From: an uncultured Lachnospiraceae bacterium
Lineage (GTDB): Bacteria > Bacillota > Clostridia > Lachnospirales > Lachnospiraceae
NCBI GenBank assembly: GCA_910587045.1
Contig: CAJULG010000002.1
Location: 229,661 to 293,660, forward strand
Length of the DNA: 64,000 bases
Direction: 5' to 3'
The notes beneath the pieces were generated by a model. It had not been told where the DNA came from. It was given only the letters and a program-made list of their open reading frames with translations, and did not search any database. The position numbers and the translations under genes were made by a program. Below are positions 43,069 through 51,291 of the stretch, in pieces; position 1 is the stretch's first letter, and every line of letters starts with the position of its first letter.

Positions 43069-44586
43069 ATGCAAAAAGGAAAAAGAATATTAGGAGCAAC
43101 ACTTGGTACTATGCTGGGTCTGGGTCTGTTCTTTGGTTCCTATACAAAATTGAATTTGGTATATGGAGCAGCGACTCCGGTTACAATTAACGAGACGAAT
43201 TTTCCGGATGCTGTGTTTCGGGAGTATGTAAAGGATAATTTTGATACGGATGGCAATGGAGAATTATCCGTAAGTGAGATGGAAAATGTTATAAGGGTAA
43301 ATGTTGCGGAAAAGGATGTGGCTGATTTGACTGGCATAGAGAACTTTACCCATCTGGAAGAATTAGATTGTCGTATGCAATATTCAGTTGATGGAGGTTC
43401 TCAAGGTTTATTAAACAGTTTGGATGTAAGTAAGAATACAGCTTTGGTTTCTTTGCAGTGCGACGGTAATCAGTTAAGTAGTCTGGATGTAAGTAAGAAT
43501 ACAGCTTTGCATTCTTTGAACTGCAACGGTAATCAGTTAAGTAGTCTGGATGTAAGTAAGAATACAGCTTTGGTTTCTTTGGGTTGCGACGGCAATCAGT
43601 TAAGTAGTTTGGATGTAAGTAAGAATACAGAACTGAAATATTTAAGTTGTAGTTATAATAATTTAAGCAGTCTGAATGTAAGTCAGAATACAAAGCTGGG
43701 AACTTTACAATGTGATGGTAATGAACTAAATCGTCTGAATGTAAGTCAGAACATAGCACTGAATCGTTTGAGTTGCGACAGTAATCAGTTAAGCAGTCTG
43801 GATGTGAGTCAGAATACAGAACTGGAATATTTAAGTTGTGAATTTAATAATTTAAGCAGTCTGAATGTGAGTCAGAATACAAACCTGGTTGATTTATGGT
43901 GTGATAATAACAAACTAAACAGTCTGGATGTGAGTCAGAACACAGAACTGGAGGAATTAAGGTGTGGATCTAATAAATTAAGCAGCCTGGATGTAAGTCA
44001 GAATACAAACCTGGATCATTTAAGCTGTAATGGTAACAAAATATCATTGTCTCTCTATCAGGCAGGTAGTGAATATTACATTGATTTATCCTCCCTTCCC
44101 TTAGATACCGGAAGAGTCAGTCATCCGTCTGTTGGCAGCTATAATGCGGAAAATGGACATATTGAGGGATTGACTTTGAATATAAACGGCAGCAGTCTGA
44201 CCTATCAGTACAATGTTGGTTTGCAGAATCGGATTATGGAAGTTACCGTGAATATATCCGGAGATCCAATTAAAGTAGGAGGGGCGGAAGAACCAGATAC
44301 AGAGGGAACTACAGAAAAGCCAGGTACAGAGGGAACCACAGAACAACCGACTACAGAAGGAACTACAGAAGAACCAACTACAGAAAAATCAACTACAGAA
44401 GGAACCACAGAAAATCAGGGGACTGTGCCAGCAGAGCAGATTACGACCCAGAGTACACAGGCAGAAAATACCTCCCAGAACACTCCGAAGACCGGAGACA
44501 CTATGCTGCCGGTATGGCTGTCTGTCCTTGGTTTATTCAGTACCATATGTTATTTCGCAGCCAGAAAGGGGAATGGCATAAAATAA
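43069..44586 (+). CDS. leucine-rich-repeat cell-wall-anchored surface protein
   Basis: This 505-residue protein has a signal peptide (about 1-35). An INETNFPDAVFREYVKDNFD region with an EF-hand-like DTDGNGELS (about 59-67) follows. Ten 21-residue leucine-rich repeats (115-324) have the pattern LSSLDVSxNTxLxxLxCxxN. A Thr/Glu-rich stalk (about 405-465, repeats of TEGTTE) leads to a sortase-type C-terminus: TPKTGD, a membrane helix and a short basic tail. It should be covalently wall-attached and facing outward. Similar LRR proteins are common surface proteins in gut Firmicutes; the ligand is unknown. AGGAGG precedes the ATG. Confidence 0.9.
   Translation: MQKGKRILGATLGTMLGLGLFFGSYTKLNLVYGAATPVTINETNFPDAVFREYVKDNFDTDGNGELSVSEMENVIRVNVAEKDVADLTGIENFTHLEELDCRMQYSVDGGSQGLLNSLDVSKNTALVSLQCDGNQLSSLDVSKNTALHSLNCNGNQLSSLDVSKNTALVSLGCDGNQLSSLDVSKNTELKYLSCSYNNLSSLNVSQNTKLGTLQCDGNELNRLNVSQNIALNRLSCDSNQLSSLDVSQNTELEYLSCEFNNLSSLNVSQNTNLVDLWCDNNKLNSLDVSQNTELEELRCGSNKLSSLDVSQNTNLDHLSCNGNKISLSLYQAGSEYYIDLSSLPLDTGRVSHPSVGSYNAENGHIEGLTLNINGSSLTYQYNVGLQNRIMEVTVNISGDPIKVGGAEEPDTEGTTEKPGTEGTTEQPTTEGTTEEPTTEKSTTEGTTENQGTVPAEQITTQSTQAENTSQNTPKTGDTMLPVWLSVLGLFSTICYFAARKGNGIK
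43411..44040 (+). repeat. ten 63-bp coding tandem repeats (LRR units)
   Basis: Ten in-frame 63-bp units each encode a 21-residue LRR. Units 1-3 are nearly identical at DNA level (GATGTAAGTAAGAATACAGC recurs in each), and units 5-10 share GTCAGAA in place of GTAAGAA. The first three units look like recent duplications. Confidence 0.92.
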
Positions 44587-44606
44587 CATCTGCAATCTGA
44601 TTGATT

Positions 44607-44630
44607 TATTGTGATAATTATGTCACAATA
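44607..44630. promoter_or_regulatory. palindromic operator overlapping a promoter
   Basis: TATTGTGA (44607-44614) and TCACAATA (44623-44630) form a perfect 8-bp inverted repeat with an 8-base centre. An extended -10 (TGT-GATAAT, 44610-44618) overlaps the left half. It lies 54 bp upstream of an XRE-type regulator gene, so autoregulation is plausible. The half-sites resemble CRP sites but the spacing is 8, not 6. Confidence 0.4.
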
Positions 44631-44683
44631 CTTTCAATGCAGAATGACTGATAACAAAAGGAAAAGGATGTGAATGGAAAAAC

Positions 44684-45379
44684 ATGCAGATACTCATAGG
44701 AGAAAAGATTCTGGAACTCCGGACGCAAAAGAATATGACACAGGAAGAACTGGCAGAGAGGTTAGGAGTCACCCGGCAGTCCGTTTCAAAATGGGAATCC
44801 AATGGCACTTTTCCTAATATAAATAAACTTCTTGAAATCTGTGATATCTTTCAGGTAAGCCTGGACTATCTGCTCCGGGATATTGGTGGGACGGGAAGCG
44901 GTATGGAGGTACAATGGGAGCATCCGCTTCCTCCCCATTCAGAATGTGAGCCCAAAGTACATAAGAAGAAACCGGCATCCATCTATCTTATACTTTGTAT
45001 GATATTAGTGGGGATTTTGCTTATGATTTCCTGCTGGCTGTTTGGAAATTTATGGATGAATCATATCTGGAATACCAGTAACCGGGAGCAGACCCTGATG
45101 TATGTGGATACCATATATGAACAATACACAAAAGCAAAGGTAACCGTTGATACCGGAGGATGGAAGCTGGAAAATCAGATACTTTGGCTGGATGTAGATG
45201 GAGTTAAGGAAAATGACAGAGTATTCTGCTATACGACGGATTCCGATTCAGATGGATTCCGGGTCAAATACACAGGGAAAACCTTAATGCTTCCGGGAAT
45301 CATGGTTTTTGTGTTTCTTATTCTGCTGATATTGTTATATATGGAATTAAGGAGAGAACATGCTTCAGAGGCGGAATAA
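44684..45379 (+). CDS. membrane-anchored XRE-family transcriptional regulator
   Basis: This 231-residue protein has an N-terminal helix-turn-helix (about 5-62; MTQEELAERLGVTRQSVSKWE). A membrane helix (about 103-125), an approximately 70-residue external domain and a second helix (about 203-225) follow. This layout suggests a one-component sensor that binds DNA while sitting in the membrane. The AAGGAT upstream is distant (about 14 bases), so the start is less certain, but no better in-frame start exists. Its 3-prime end overlaps the next gene by 20 bp, so the two proteins are probably made together. Confidence 0.85.
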   Translation: MQILIGEKILELRTQKNMTQEELAERLGVTRQSVSKWESNGTFPNINKLLEICDIFQVSLDYLLRDIGGTGSGMEVQWEHPLPPHSECEPKVHKKKPASIYLILCMILVGILLMISCWLFGNLWMNHIWNTSNREQTLMYVDTIYEQYTKAKVTVDTGGWKLENQILWLDVDGVKENDRVFCYTTDSDSDGFRVKYTGKTLMLPGIMVFVFLILLILLYMELRREHASEAE

Positions 45380-46403
45380 AGTAATTGCAATTATCATATT
45401 TACAGCGGCTCTTGTCTTACTTTGCTTCTGGATTGGTTTGCTGTTCTTTACAAGAGAGGAACCGGAGGACAATACGGTATCAGAAGATCGAATATCTGTG
45501 GTTTTGAATGGAATGGAGCTTTTGGTGCCAAGGGATTATCATTGTTATCCGGATGATTCGGATTTGATTTTATATGATAACAATGGTTTTGCCATGCGGC
45601 TTGGTGTGCGGGAAGATTCCTTTGAGGAATTGCTGCTTCGTAAGGATACCCTGATTCCGGAAGTTGAAAGCAAGGGATATACCTGCATATCAACGCTGGA
45701 GGAACGGGTGATTGATGTCCGTTCTTATCTGTTCTTTACGATAGATACGGATGATGGTATTCGTTATATGATTTATTCCGGGGCAGGAAATGACAGTTAT
45801 TTTGGAGTTCTTGTAGATGCAGGTGAAGAAGAGCCGGATGAAGTGCTGGAGCGAATACATGTCCTGATTGATTCCGCGTGGGAGACGGACCAGGAGGACA
45901 CCAATATCTATGATCTGCTTTTGAAACAGGCAGACCCCGTTGAACAGGAGAATCGAGTGTTTTACCCGAATGGCACTTTTCGGGATGCAGAGGGAAGAGA
46001 TATTCTTACTTTTGGAATTCCGGAAGGCTTCTATGCCGAGTCCGCTTCAGACGAAAAAATACAAAATTATAGAAGCAGAGATGCTGCAATCGAGGTCACT
46101 CTGCGCATAATAAGTGGTGAAGGCAGTTCAGAGGAATATCTGGAGCAGTATATGGAATCCGCTCATGTATTGCAGACAAATGGGAAACAGGCGGAAATGA
46201 ATGGAAAAACCGTTTATTATTTTTCAGAATTCCATGAATGGATTTGGCAGGAAAAACGGGAGCAGTATTATTATTTTCATGCTGCTCTCGATTTGGAAGA
46301 AGGAACAATATACTGGCTGACCGGATGTTCCATGGAAAATGAGGAGGCGTTGGAGTTAGAGACCTATACAGAGTTTTTGACAGTGGAAGAGTACTGTGAT
46401 TGA
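45360..46403 (+). CDS. unknown single-pass membrane protein, probable partner of the XRE regulator
   Basis: I do not recognise this 347-residue protein. It has an N-terminal membrane anchor (about 8-30) and an external part that appears to hold two related domains of about 130 residues. The first begins ISVVLNGMELLVPRDYHCYP and the second DILTFGIPEGFYAES. Translation is probably coupled to the upstream regulator through the 20-bp overlap. An AAGGAGAG site lies in the 3-prime end of that gene. A strong terminator begins at its stop codon. Confidence 0.8.
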   Translation: MLQRRNKVIAIIIFTAALVLLCFWIGLLFFTREEPEDNTVSEDRISVVLNGMELLVPRDYHCYPDDSDLILYDNNGFAMRLGVREDSFEELLLRKDTLIPEVESKGYTCISTLEERVIDVRSYLFFTIDTDDGIRYMIYSGAGNDSYFGVLVDAGEEEPDEVLERIHVLIDSAWETDQEDTNIYDLLLKQADPVEQENRVFYPNGTFRDAEGRDILTFGIPEGFYAESASDEKIQNYRSRDAAIEVTLRIISGEGSSEEYLEQYMESAHVLQTNGKQAEMNGKTVYYFSEFHEWIWQEKREQYYYFHAALDLEEGTIYWLTGCSMENEEALELETYTEFLTVEEYCD

Positions 46404-46439
46404 AAAGTCTATTGTCCCTTGCGGATGATAGGCTTTTTT
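46403..46439 (+). terminator. intrinsic terminator
   Basis: The 15-bp stem has arms at 46403-46417 and 46423-46437, including three G-U pairs, and a five-base loop. The T-run is TTTTTT (46434-46439). It ends the XRE-membrane protein unit. Confidence 0.85.
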
Positions 46440-46447
46440 GCTATAAT
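46419..46447 (+). promoter_or_regulatory. promoter for the GH94 gene, overlapping the terminator
   Basis: TTGCGG (46419-46424) and a perfect TATAAT (46442-46447) are separated by 17 bp, with an extended TGC before the -10. The -35 lies within the loop and right arm of the preceding terminator. Confidence 0.6.
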
Positions 46448-46512
46448 AAATAACGTATGTATTCACATGAAAGATGCAAGAGACTATAAAATAAATATAA
46501 AGGAGATGTAAT

Positions 46513-48912
46513 ATGAAATACGGGTATTTTGACGGAGCAAACAAGGAGTATGTGATCACGAAACCGGATACACCGGCACCCTGGGCGAATTATCTGGGTT
46601 CCCCGGAGTATGGCGCGATTATTTCCAATAATGCAGGAGGCTACAGCTTTGTAAAAAGCGGTGCTAACGGACGTGTGATCCGGTATATTTTTAACAGCTT
46701 TGACCAGCCGGGACGATATATTTATCTGCGGGATGAGGAATCAAAGGATTACTGGTCGGCATCCTGGCAGCCGGTAGGGAAGGATCTGAATTCCTATCAG
46801 TGTGAATGCCATCATGGTACAGCTTATACGAATCTTCATGCAGATTATGCGGGCATTCATTCAGAAGCCCTGTATTATGTACCATTGGACAAGACCTATG
46901 AGGTCTGGAATTTAAAAGTGACGAATCAGTCAGACAGGCCCCGTAAGATATCCGTATTTGGTTATTGCGAATTTACGAACGAGGGAAATTATGAGCAGGA
47001 TCAGGTAAATCTGCAATATACGCTATTTATTACCAGAACTTATTTCAAAAATAATAAGATTCTTCAATTATTGAATGAAAATGTGAACCGTAATGCAATT
47101 AATGGAAGCAATCGTGCATCCCGGTTCTTTGGACTGGCCGGACAGCCGGTTGCCTCCTACTGTGGCGATAAAGAAAGCTTTCTGGGACGGTATCATGGAT
47201 ATGGCAATCCGGAGGCGGTGGAGCAGGGAGACTGTGGCGGTGCTCTGAATTATAATTCCAATGCCTGCGGTGCTTTGCAGACGATCCTGGAGCTGGCACC
47301 GGGTGAAACGAAGGAGCTGGCATTTATCTTAGGGGAAAAGCAGGAGTCGGAAGCAGATGCGATCATGGATGGATATTCAGATGTGGCAAAAGCCTGTGCA
47401 GCAGAGCTGGATGAGCTGATCAACTACTGGCACAGCAAGCTGAATCAGCTTCAGGTACAGACCCCAAGCGATTCCTTTAATAATATGATCAATACCTGGA
47501 ATGCTTATCAGTGCTTTATGACCTTTATCTGGTCACGGGCGGCATCCTTTACCTATTGCGGCCTGCGGAACGGGTATGGCTATCGGGATACGGTACAGGA
47601 TATTCAGGGTGTGATCCATCTGGCACCGGAAATGGCGCTGGAGAAGATCCGGTTTATGCTGTCGGCGCAGGTGGATAATGGTGCCGGACTGCCGCTGGTG
47701 AAGTTCGATCATAATGCAGGTCATGAGGATACACCGGATGACGAATCCTATGTACGGGCAACGGGCCATCCGGCTTACCGCGCAGATGATGCATTATGGC
47801 TGTTCCCGACGGTATATAAGTATATTGCAGAATCTGGAAATAAGGAATTTTTAGATGAAGTAATTGTTTATGCCAATGGCGGGGAAGATACTGTATATGA
47901 GCATTTAAAGCGTGCCATTGATTTCTCCATGAATCATCTGGGCAATCACAGGATGCCGGCAGGACTTCATGCCGACTGGAACGACTGCCTGCGTTTAGGA
48001 AAGTTAGGAGAATCTACATTTGTTGCCATGCAGTTATATTATGCGATGTCCATGTTAAAGACGATCGCAATGGAGCGGAAGGATATAGAATATGCGGACT
48101 ATCTGACGAAGATCCAGACCGAGCTTGGAGATACCCTCCAGAAGCTGTGCTGGGAGGAGGATCGTTATATTCGTGGATTCAAAGAGGATGGACAGGTCAT
48201 TGGTTCCAGAAAGGATCCGGAAGCAAGCATGTGGCTGAATCCGCAGTCCTGGTCTGTTATCAGTGGTCTGGCATCCAGGGAACAGGCGGAGCTTGCCCTG
48301 GAATCCGTACATCGGGAATTGAATACCCCTTATGGAGTACGGGTGATGGCGCCATCCTATGTGGATCATGCTTTTGACGGAGCCCTGATGCTGCTCTTTA
48401 ATCCGTCGACCAAGGAAAATGGCGGTATTTTCTCTCAGCCGCAAGGATGGATCATACTGGCGGAAGCATTAATGGGACATGGAAACCGAGCATTTGAATA
48501 TTTTGAGGAAAGCTCCCCGGCCTCCATGAATGACAAGGCGGAGATCCGGAAGCTGGAGCCTTACTGTCACGGGCAGTTTACGGAAAGTGTGGAAAGTCCG
48601 TTTGAAGGAAGGGCTCATGTTCACTGGCTGACCGGTACGGCTTCTACCGTAATGGTAGGCTGTGTGGAGGGAATCCTGGGTATGCGTCCGGATTTTGACG
48701 GATTACGGATTGCCCCTTCTATTCCATCTGACTGGAAGGAATTTCAGATTGATAAGGTATTCCGCGGAAAGAAGCTTCATATGACCGTGAAAAACCCGGA
48801 GGGAAGAGAGAGCGGTGTGAAGGAGCTCATAGTAAACGGTAAGAAGAAAAATGATAATTATATTGCAGCGGCTGATCTGGCAGAGGTGAATGAAATCGAG
48901 GTACGGATGTAG
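46513..48912 (+). CDS. GH94 family disaccharide phosphorylase
   Basis: This 799-residue inverting phosphorylase cleaves a beta-linked disaccharide with phosphate in the cytoplasm, giving sugar-1-phosphate. The N-terminus YGYFDGANKEYVITKPDTPA and GGYSF, the central catalytic HADWNDCL (acid D491, aligned with Asp492 of Vibrio chitobiose phosphorylase) and the C-terminal HWLTGTAS are typical. Overall similarity seems to lie with cellobiose and N,N-diacetylchitobiose phosphorylases; I cannot decide the sugar from motifs. The product could feed glycogen or glycolysis. No transporter or regulator is adjacent. Confidence 0.92.
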   Translation: MKYGYFDGANKEYVITKPDTPAPWANYLGSPEYGAIISNNAGGYSFVKSGANGRVIRYIFNSFDQPGRYIYLRDEESKDYWSASWQPVGKDLNSYQCECHHGTAYTNLHADYAGIHSEALYYVPLDKTYEVWNLKVTNQSDRPRKISVFGYCEFTNEGNYEQDQVNLQYTLFITRTYFKNNKILQLLNENVNRNAINGSNRASRFFGLAGQPVASYCGDKESFLGRYHGYGNPEAVEQGDCGGALNYNSNACGALQTILELAPGETKELAFILGEKQESEADAIMDGYSDVAKACAAELDELINYWHSKLNQLQVQTPSDSFNNMINTWNAYQCFMTFIWSRAASFTYCGLRNGYGYRDTVQDIQGVIHLAPEMALEKIRFMLSAQVDNGAGLPLVKFDHNAGHEDTPDDESYVRATGHPAYRADDALWLFPTVYKYIAESGNKEFLDEVIVYANGGEDTVYEHLKRAIDFSMNHLGNHRMPAGLHADWNDCLRLGKLGESTFVAMQLYYAMSMLKTIAMERKDIEYADYLTKIQTELGDTLQKLCWEEDRYIRGFKEDGQVIGSRKDPEASMWLNPQSWSVISGLASREQAELALESVHRELNTPYGVRVMAPSYVDHAFDGALMLLFNPSTKENGGIFSQPQGWIILAEALMGHGNRAFEYFEESSPASMNDKAEIRKLEPYCHGQFTESVESPFEGRAHVHWLTGTASTVMVGCVEGILGMRPDFDGLRIAPSIPSDWKEFQIDKVFRGKKLHMTVKNPEGRESGVKELIVNGKKKNDNYIAAADLAEVNEIEVRM

Positions 48913-48939
48913 CCGGAGCAATACAGGGGAGACAGGAAT

Positions 48940-49416
48940 ATGAATGAATTTCAGATAGCATTGCATAATCCGATATTAGTGGCTCCGGTGGCAGGCTGGT
49001 GTATTGCACAAGTTTTAAAGGTACTGATTCATCTGTGTATCACGAGACAGTGGAACTGGGAACGTGTGGTCGGGGGCGGCGGTATGCCAAGCTCCCATTC
49101 TGCAACCGTAGGAGCGCTCGCGACCGCCACTCTTCTGATCAAGGGTGCAGGCTCTTTTGAGTTTGCCATGGCAACGGTATTTGCTATCATTGTAATGTAC
49201 GATGCGATGAATGTACGGTTAGAAACCGGCAAGCAGGGAGCAATATTGAATATTTTGATAAAAAATGAAGAGATCAAGGCACGTCTGGGTGAAACGAGCA
49301 AGGATAAATGGACAGAGACTGTCCTGAAGGAGTATGTGGGACATACGCCGATTCAGGTACTGGTAGGATTGATCCTGGGAATCATAATTGCTGTCGTTGC
49401 TTGTCAGAATCTGTAG
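48940..49416 (+). CDS. DivPAP-family (DUF212/YuiD) membrane protein
   Basis: This 158-residue protein belongs to the divergent PAP2 family related to acid phosphatases and vanadium haloperoxidases. GGGGMPSSHSATVGALA and YDAMNVRLETGKQ contain the family residues. Several membrane helices are seen (about 10-30, 60-80, 135-155). It is probably a membrane phosphatase, with unknown substrate. It is 27 bp after the GH94 gene and may be co-transcribed with it. Confidence 0.88.
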   Translation: MNEFQIALHNPILVAPVAGWCIAQVLKVLIHLCITRQWNWERVVGGGGMPSSHSATVGALATATLLIKGAGSFEFAMATVFAIIVMYDAMNVRLETGKQGAILNILIKNEEIKARLGETSKDKWTETVLKEYVGHTPIQVLVGLILGIIIAVVACQNL

Positions 49417-49451
49417 CAGGCGTATATTTTACTGGAAAAGCCATATACTAT

Positions 49452-49483
49452 TTTAAGAAGAATCATACCTGATTCTTCTTAAA
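49452..49483 (+). terminator. 14-bp hairpin between DivPAP and tepA
   Basis: TTTAAGAAGAATCA (49452-49465) pairs perfectly with TGATTCTTCTTAAA (49470-49483) around TACC. The T-tract after it is short (CTTTG). Confidence 0.65.
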
Positions 49484-49504
49484 CTTTGTCAATCGGAGGA
49501 GTAT

Positions 49505-50227
49505 ATGGAACAGAAAGAACAATCCAAAGAAGAGCGCGCATACAAGGAGCGGCAAAAAGAAGAAGTGACAGGGAATCTGATCAAGGAAAACGGACAGCTT
49601 ACGTTGTCCGGCAACCCGTTTCATCATCGGATCCATCTGTTGAATATTATCGGAGAGATTGAGGGACATGAGTGTCTTCCATCGAATTCAAAAACGACGA
49701 AGTACGAGCATGTCCTGCCGGTACTGGCGGAGATTGAAGATAATGATCAGATTGACGGTATGCTGATCCTGTTAAATACAGTAGGCGGAGACGTGGAGGC
49801 CGGACTTGCCATGGCGGAGATGATCGGTTCCATTCACAAGCCGGTAGTCACACTGGTGCTGGGCGGCGGTCATTCTATTGGAGTTCCGCTTGCAGTATCC
49901 GGTGATTATTCCTTTATTGTACCTACTGCGACTATGGTGGTACATCCTATCCGAATGAATGGGATGGTGATCGGAGTAAAGCAGAATTATGAATATATTG
50001 AACGGATGCAGGATCGTATCATTGCATTTACCGTAAGTCATTCCGGCATTGAGGAGAAGCGGCTTCGGAGTATCATGATGAATAATGAGCAGCTGGTCAA
50101 GGATATTGGTTCCATGCTGGTTGGCCGGGAGGCAGTAGAGGAGAAGCTGATCGATGCGGTAGGCGGAATCCATGAGGCAATGGAATATCTTCATCAAATG
50201 ATCGAAAAGCAAAAAAAGCAGAAATAA
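49505..50227 (+). CDS. tepA: TepA/ClpP-like serine peptidase
   Basis: This 240-residue protein has a charged N-terminal segment, then a ClpP/crotonase fold with ILLNTVGGDVEAGLAMAEMI, the nucleophile Ser in GGGHSIGVPLA and VVHPIRMNGMVIG. TepA (translocation-enhancing protein) lies upstream of spoIIIE in Bacillus, as here with uppP in between. It is implicated in quality control of exported or signal-peptide-derived peptides. CGGAGG precedes the ATG. Confidence 0.9.
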   Translation: MEQKEQSKEERAYKERQKEEVTGNLIKENGQLTLSGNPFHHRIHLLNIIGEIEGHECLPSNSKTTKYEHVLPVLAEIEDNDQIDGMLILLNTVGGDVEAGLAMAEMIGSIHKPVVTLVLGGGHSIGVPLAVSGDYSFIVPTATMVVHPIRMNGMVIGVKQNYEYIERMQDRIIAFTVSHSGIEEKRLRSIMMNNEQLVKDIGSMLVGREAVEEKLIDAVGGIHEAMEYLHQMIEKQKKQK

Positions 50228-50311
50228 AGGAATGAAATAGTATATTTCGAAGAACAGAAACCGTATATATGTGGAAGAACAGACTCTGCATGGATAAAGG
50301 GAGGAGTTTTT

Positions 50312-51193
50312 ATGAGTTTTTGGGAAGCAATTATTATGGGACTGATTCAGGGATTGACAGAATTTCTCCCGGTCAGCAGCTCCGGACATCTGGCGATATT
50401 TAAAAATATTTTTCATATTCAGACGGAAACCGGTCTCTTATATGATGTTATGTTACATATGGCAACGCTTGGAGCAATCTGTGTAGTATACTGGAAGGAT
50501 GTAAAGGAATTATTTGTGAACGGATGCTGTATGGTAGGGTTATGGATATCCAACGGGGTGATCTGGATCAGCAACTGCTTTCGGAAGCAGGAGGAACGAC
50601 GGCCGTTTAAGCCGGTACTGACAAGTCCGTACCGGCGGTTTGTACTGATGGTCATCATCAGTACCATCCCTACAGGTATCCTGGGCATTCTCCTGGAAAA
50701 GGTGATCGGTTCTGCTTCAGAGCTGTTGATCCTGCCCGGAATCTGTCTGATCCTGACCTCGATCATCCTGTTTATTGCAGATCGGGCAAAGCCGGGAACG
50801 AAGGATGCAGGAACAGCAACCTATCGGAATTCATTTCTGATCGGTCTGGCCCAGGGGGTTGCGACCCTGCCGGGAATATCCCGCTCCGGTACGACGATCA
50901 CGGCCTGTCTGCTCAGCGGATTTCAGAAGGAATTCGCAGTAAAGTATTCCTTTATCATGTCGATTCCGGCTATATTGGGGGCCATGATCCTGCAGATAAA
51001 GGATTTTACGACAGTTGATCTGTCCGGCGGATTGATCTGGAATTATATTGCCGGTATGTTAGCAGCCGGAATTGTGGGTTATATATGCATTAAGACCATG
51101 CTGATAGTCGTAAAGAAGAACCGGTTTACAATATTTTCGATATATTGTCTCATTGCAGGTCTTGTATCGGTAGCTTTCTACTTCATCGCATAG
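50312..51193 (+). CDS. uppP: undecaprenyl-diphosphatase
   Basis: This 293-residue BacA-family membrane protein dephosphorylates undecaprenyl diphosphate to recycle the wall carrier lipid. QGLTEFLPVSSSGHLAIF near the N-terminus and PGISRSGTTITACLL in the middle are the two catalytic motifs. About eight membrane helices are expected. A strong AGGAG site precedes the ATG. Confidence 0.97.
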   Translation: MSFWEAIIMGLIQGLTEFLPVSSSGHLAIFKNIFHIQTETGLLYDVMLHMATLGAICVVYWKDVKELFVNGCCMVGLWISNGVIWISNCFRKQEERRPFKPVLTSPYRRFVLMVIISTIPTGILGILLEKVIGSASELLILPGICLILTSIILFIADRAKPGTKDAGTATYRNSFLIGLAQGVATLPGISRSGTTITACLLSGFQKEFAVKYSFIMSIPAILGAMILQIKDFTTVDLSGGLIWNYIAGMLAAGIVGYICIKTMLIVVKKNRFTIFSIYCLIAGLVSVAFYFIA

Positions 51194-51291
51194 GCAACGA
51201 AGACCGAGAAAGCGAAGCATTGAGGTCAGAGCTGCTTATGTGAAAAGAGCAATGGCCAGGGGAACGGAAAGAATAGGAGTGAATACATAAT

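Noticed and set aside
43411..44040. Possible non-coding tandem array
   Set aside because: The repeats are exactly 63 bp, in frame, and encode leucine-rich repeats within a complete surface-protein gene.
44610..44627. CRP/FNR site at the palindrome
   Set aside because: The half-sites TGTGA and TCACA are separated by 8 bases, whereas the CRP consensus needs 6. An operator for the adjacent XRE regulator is more likely.
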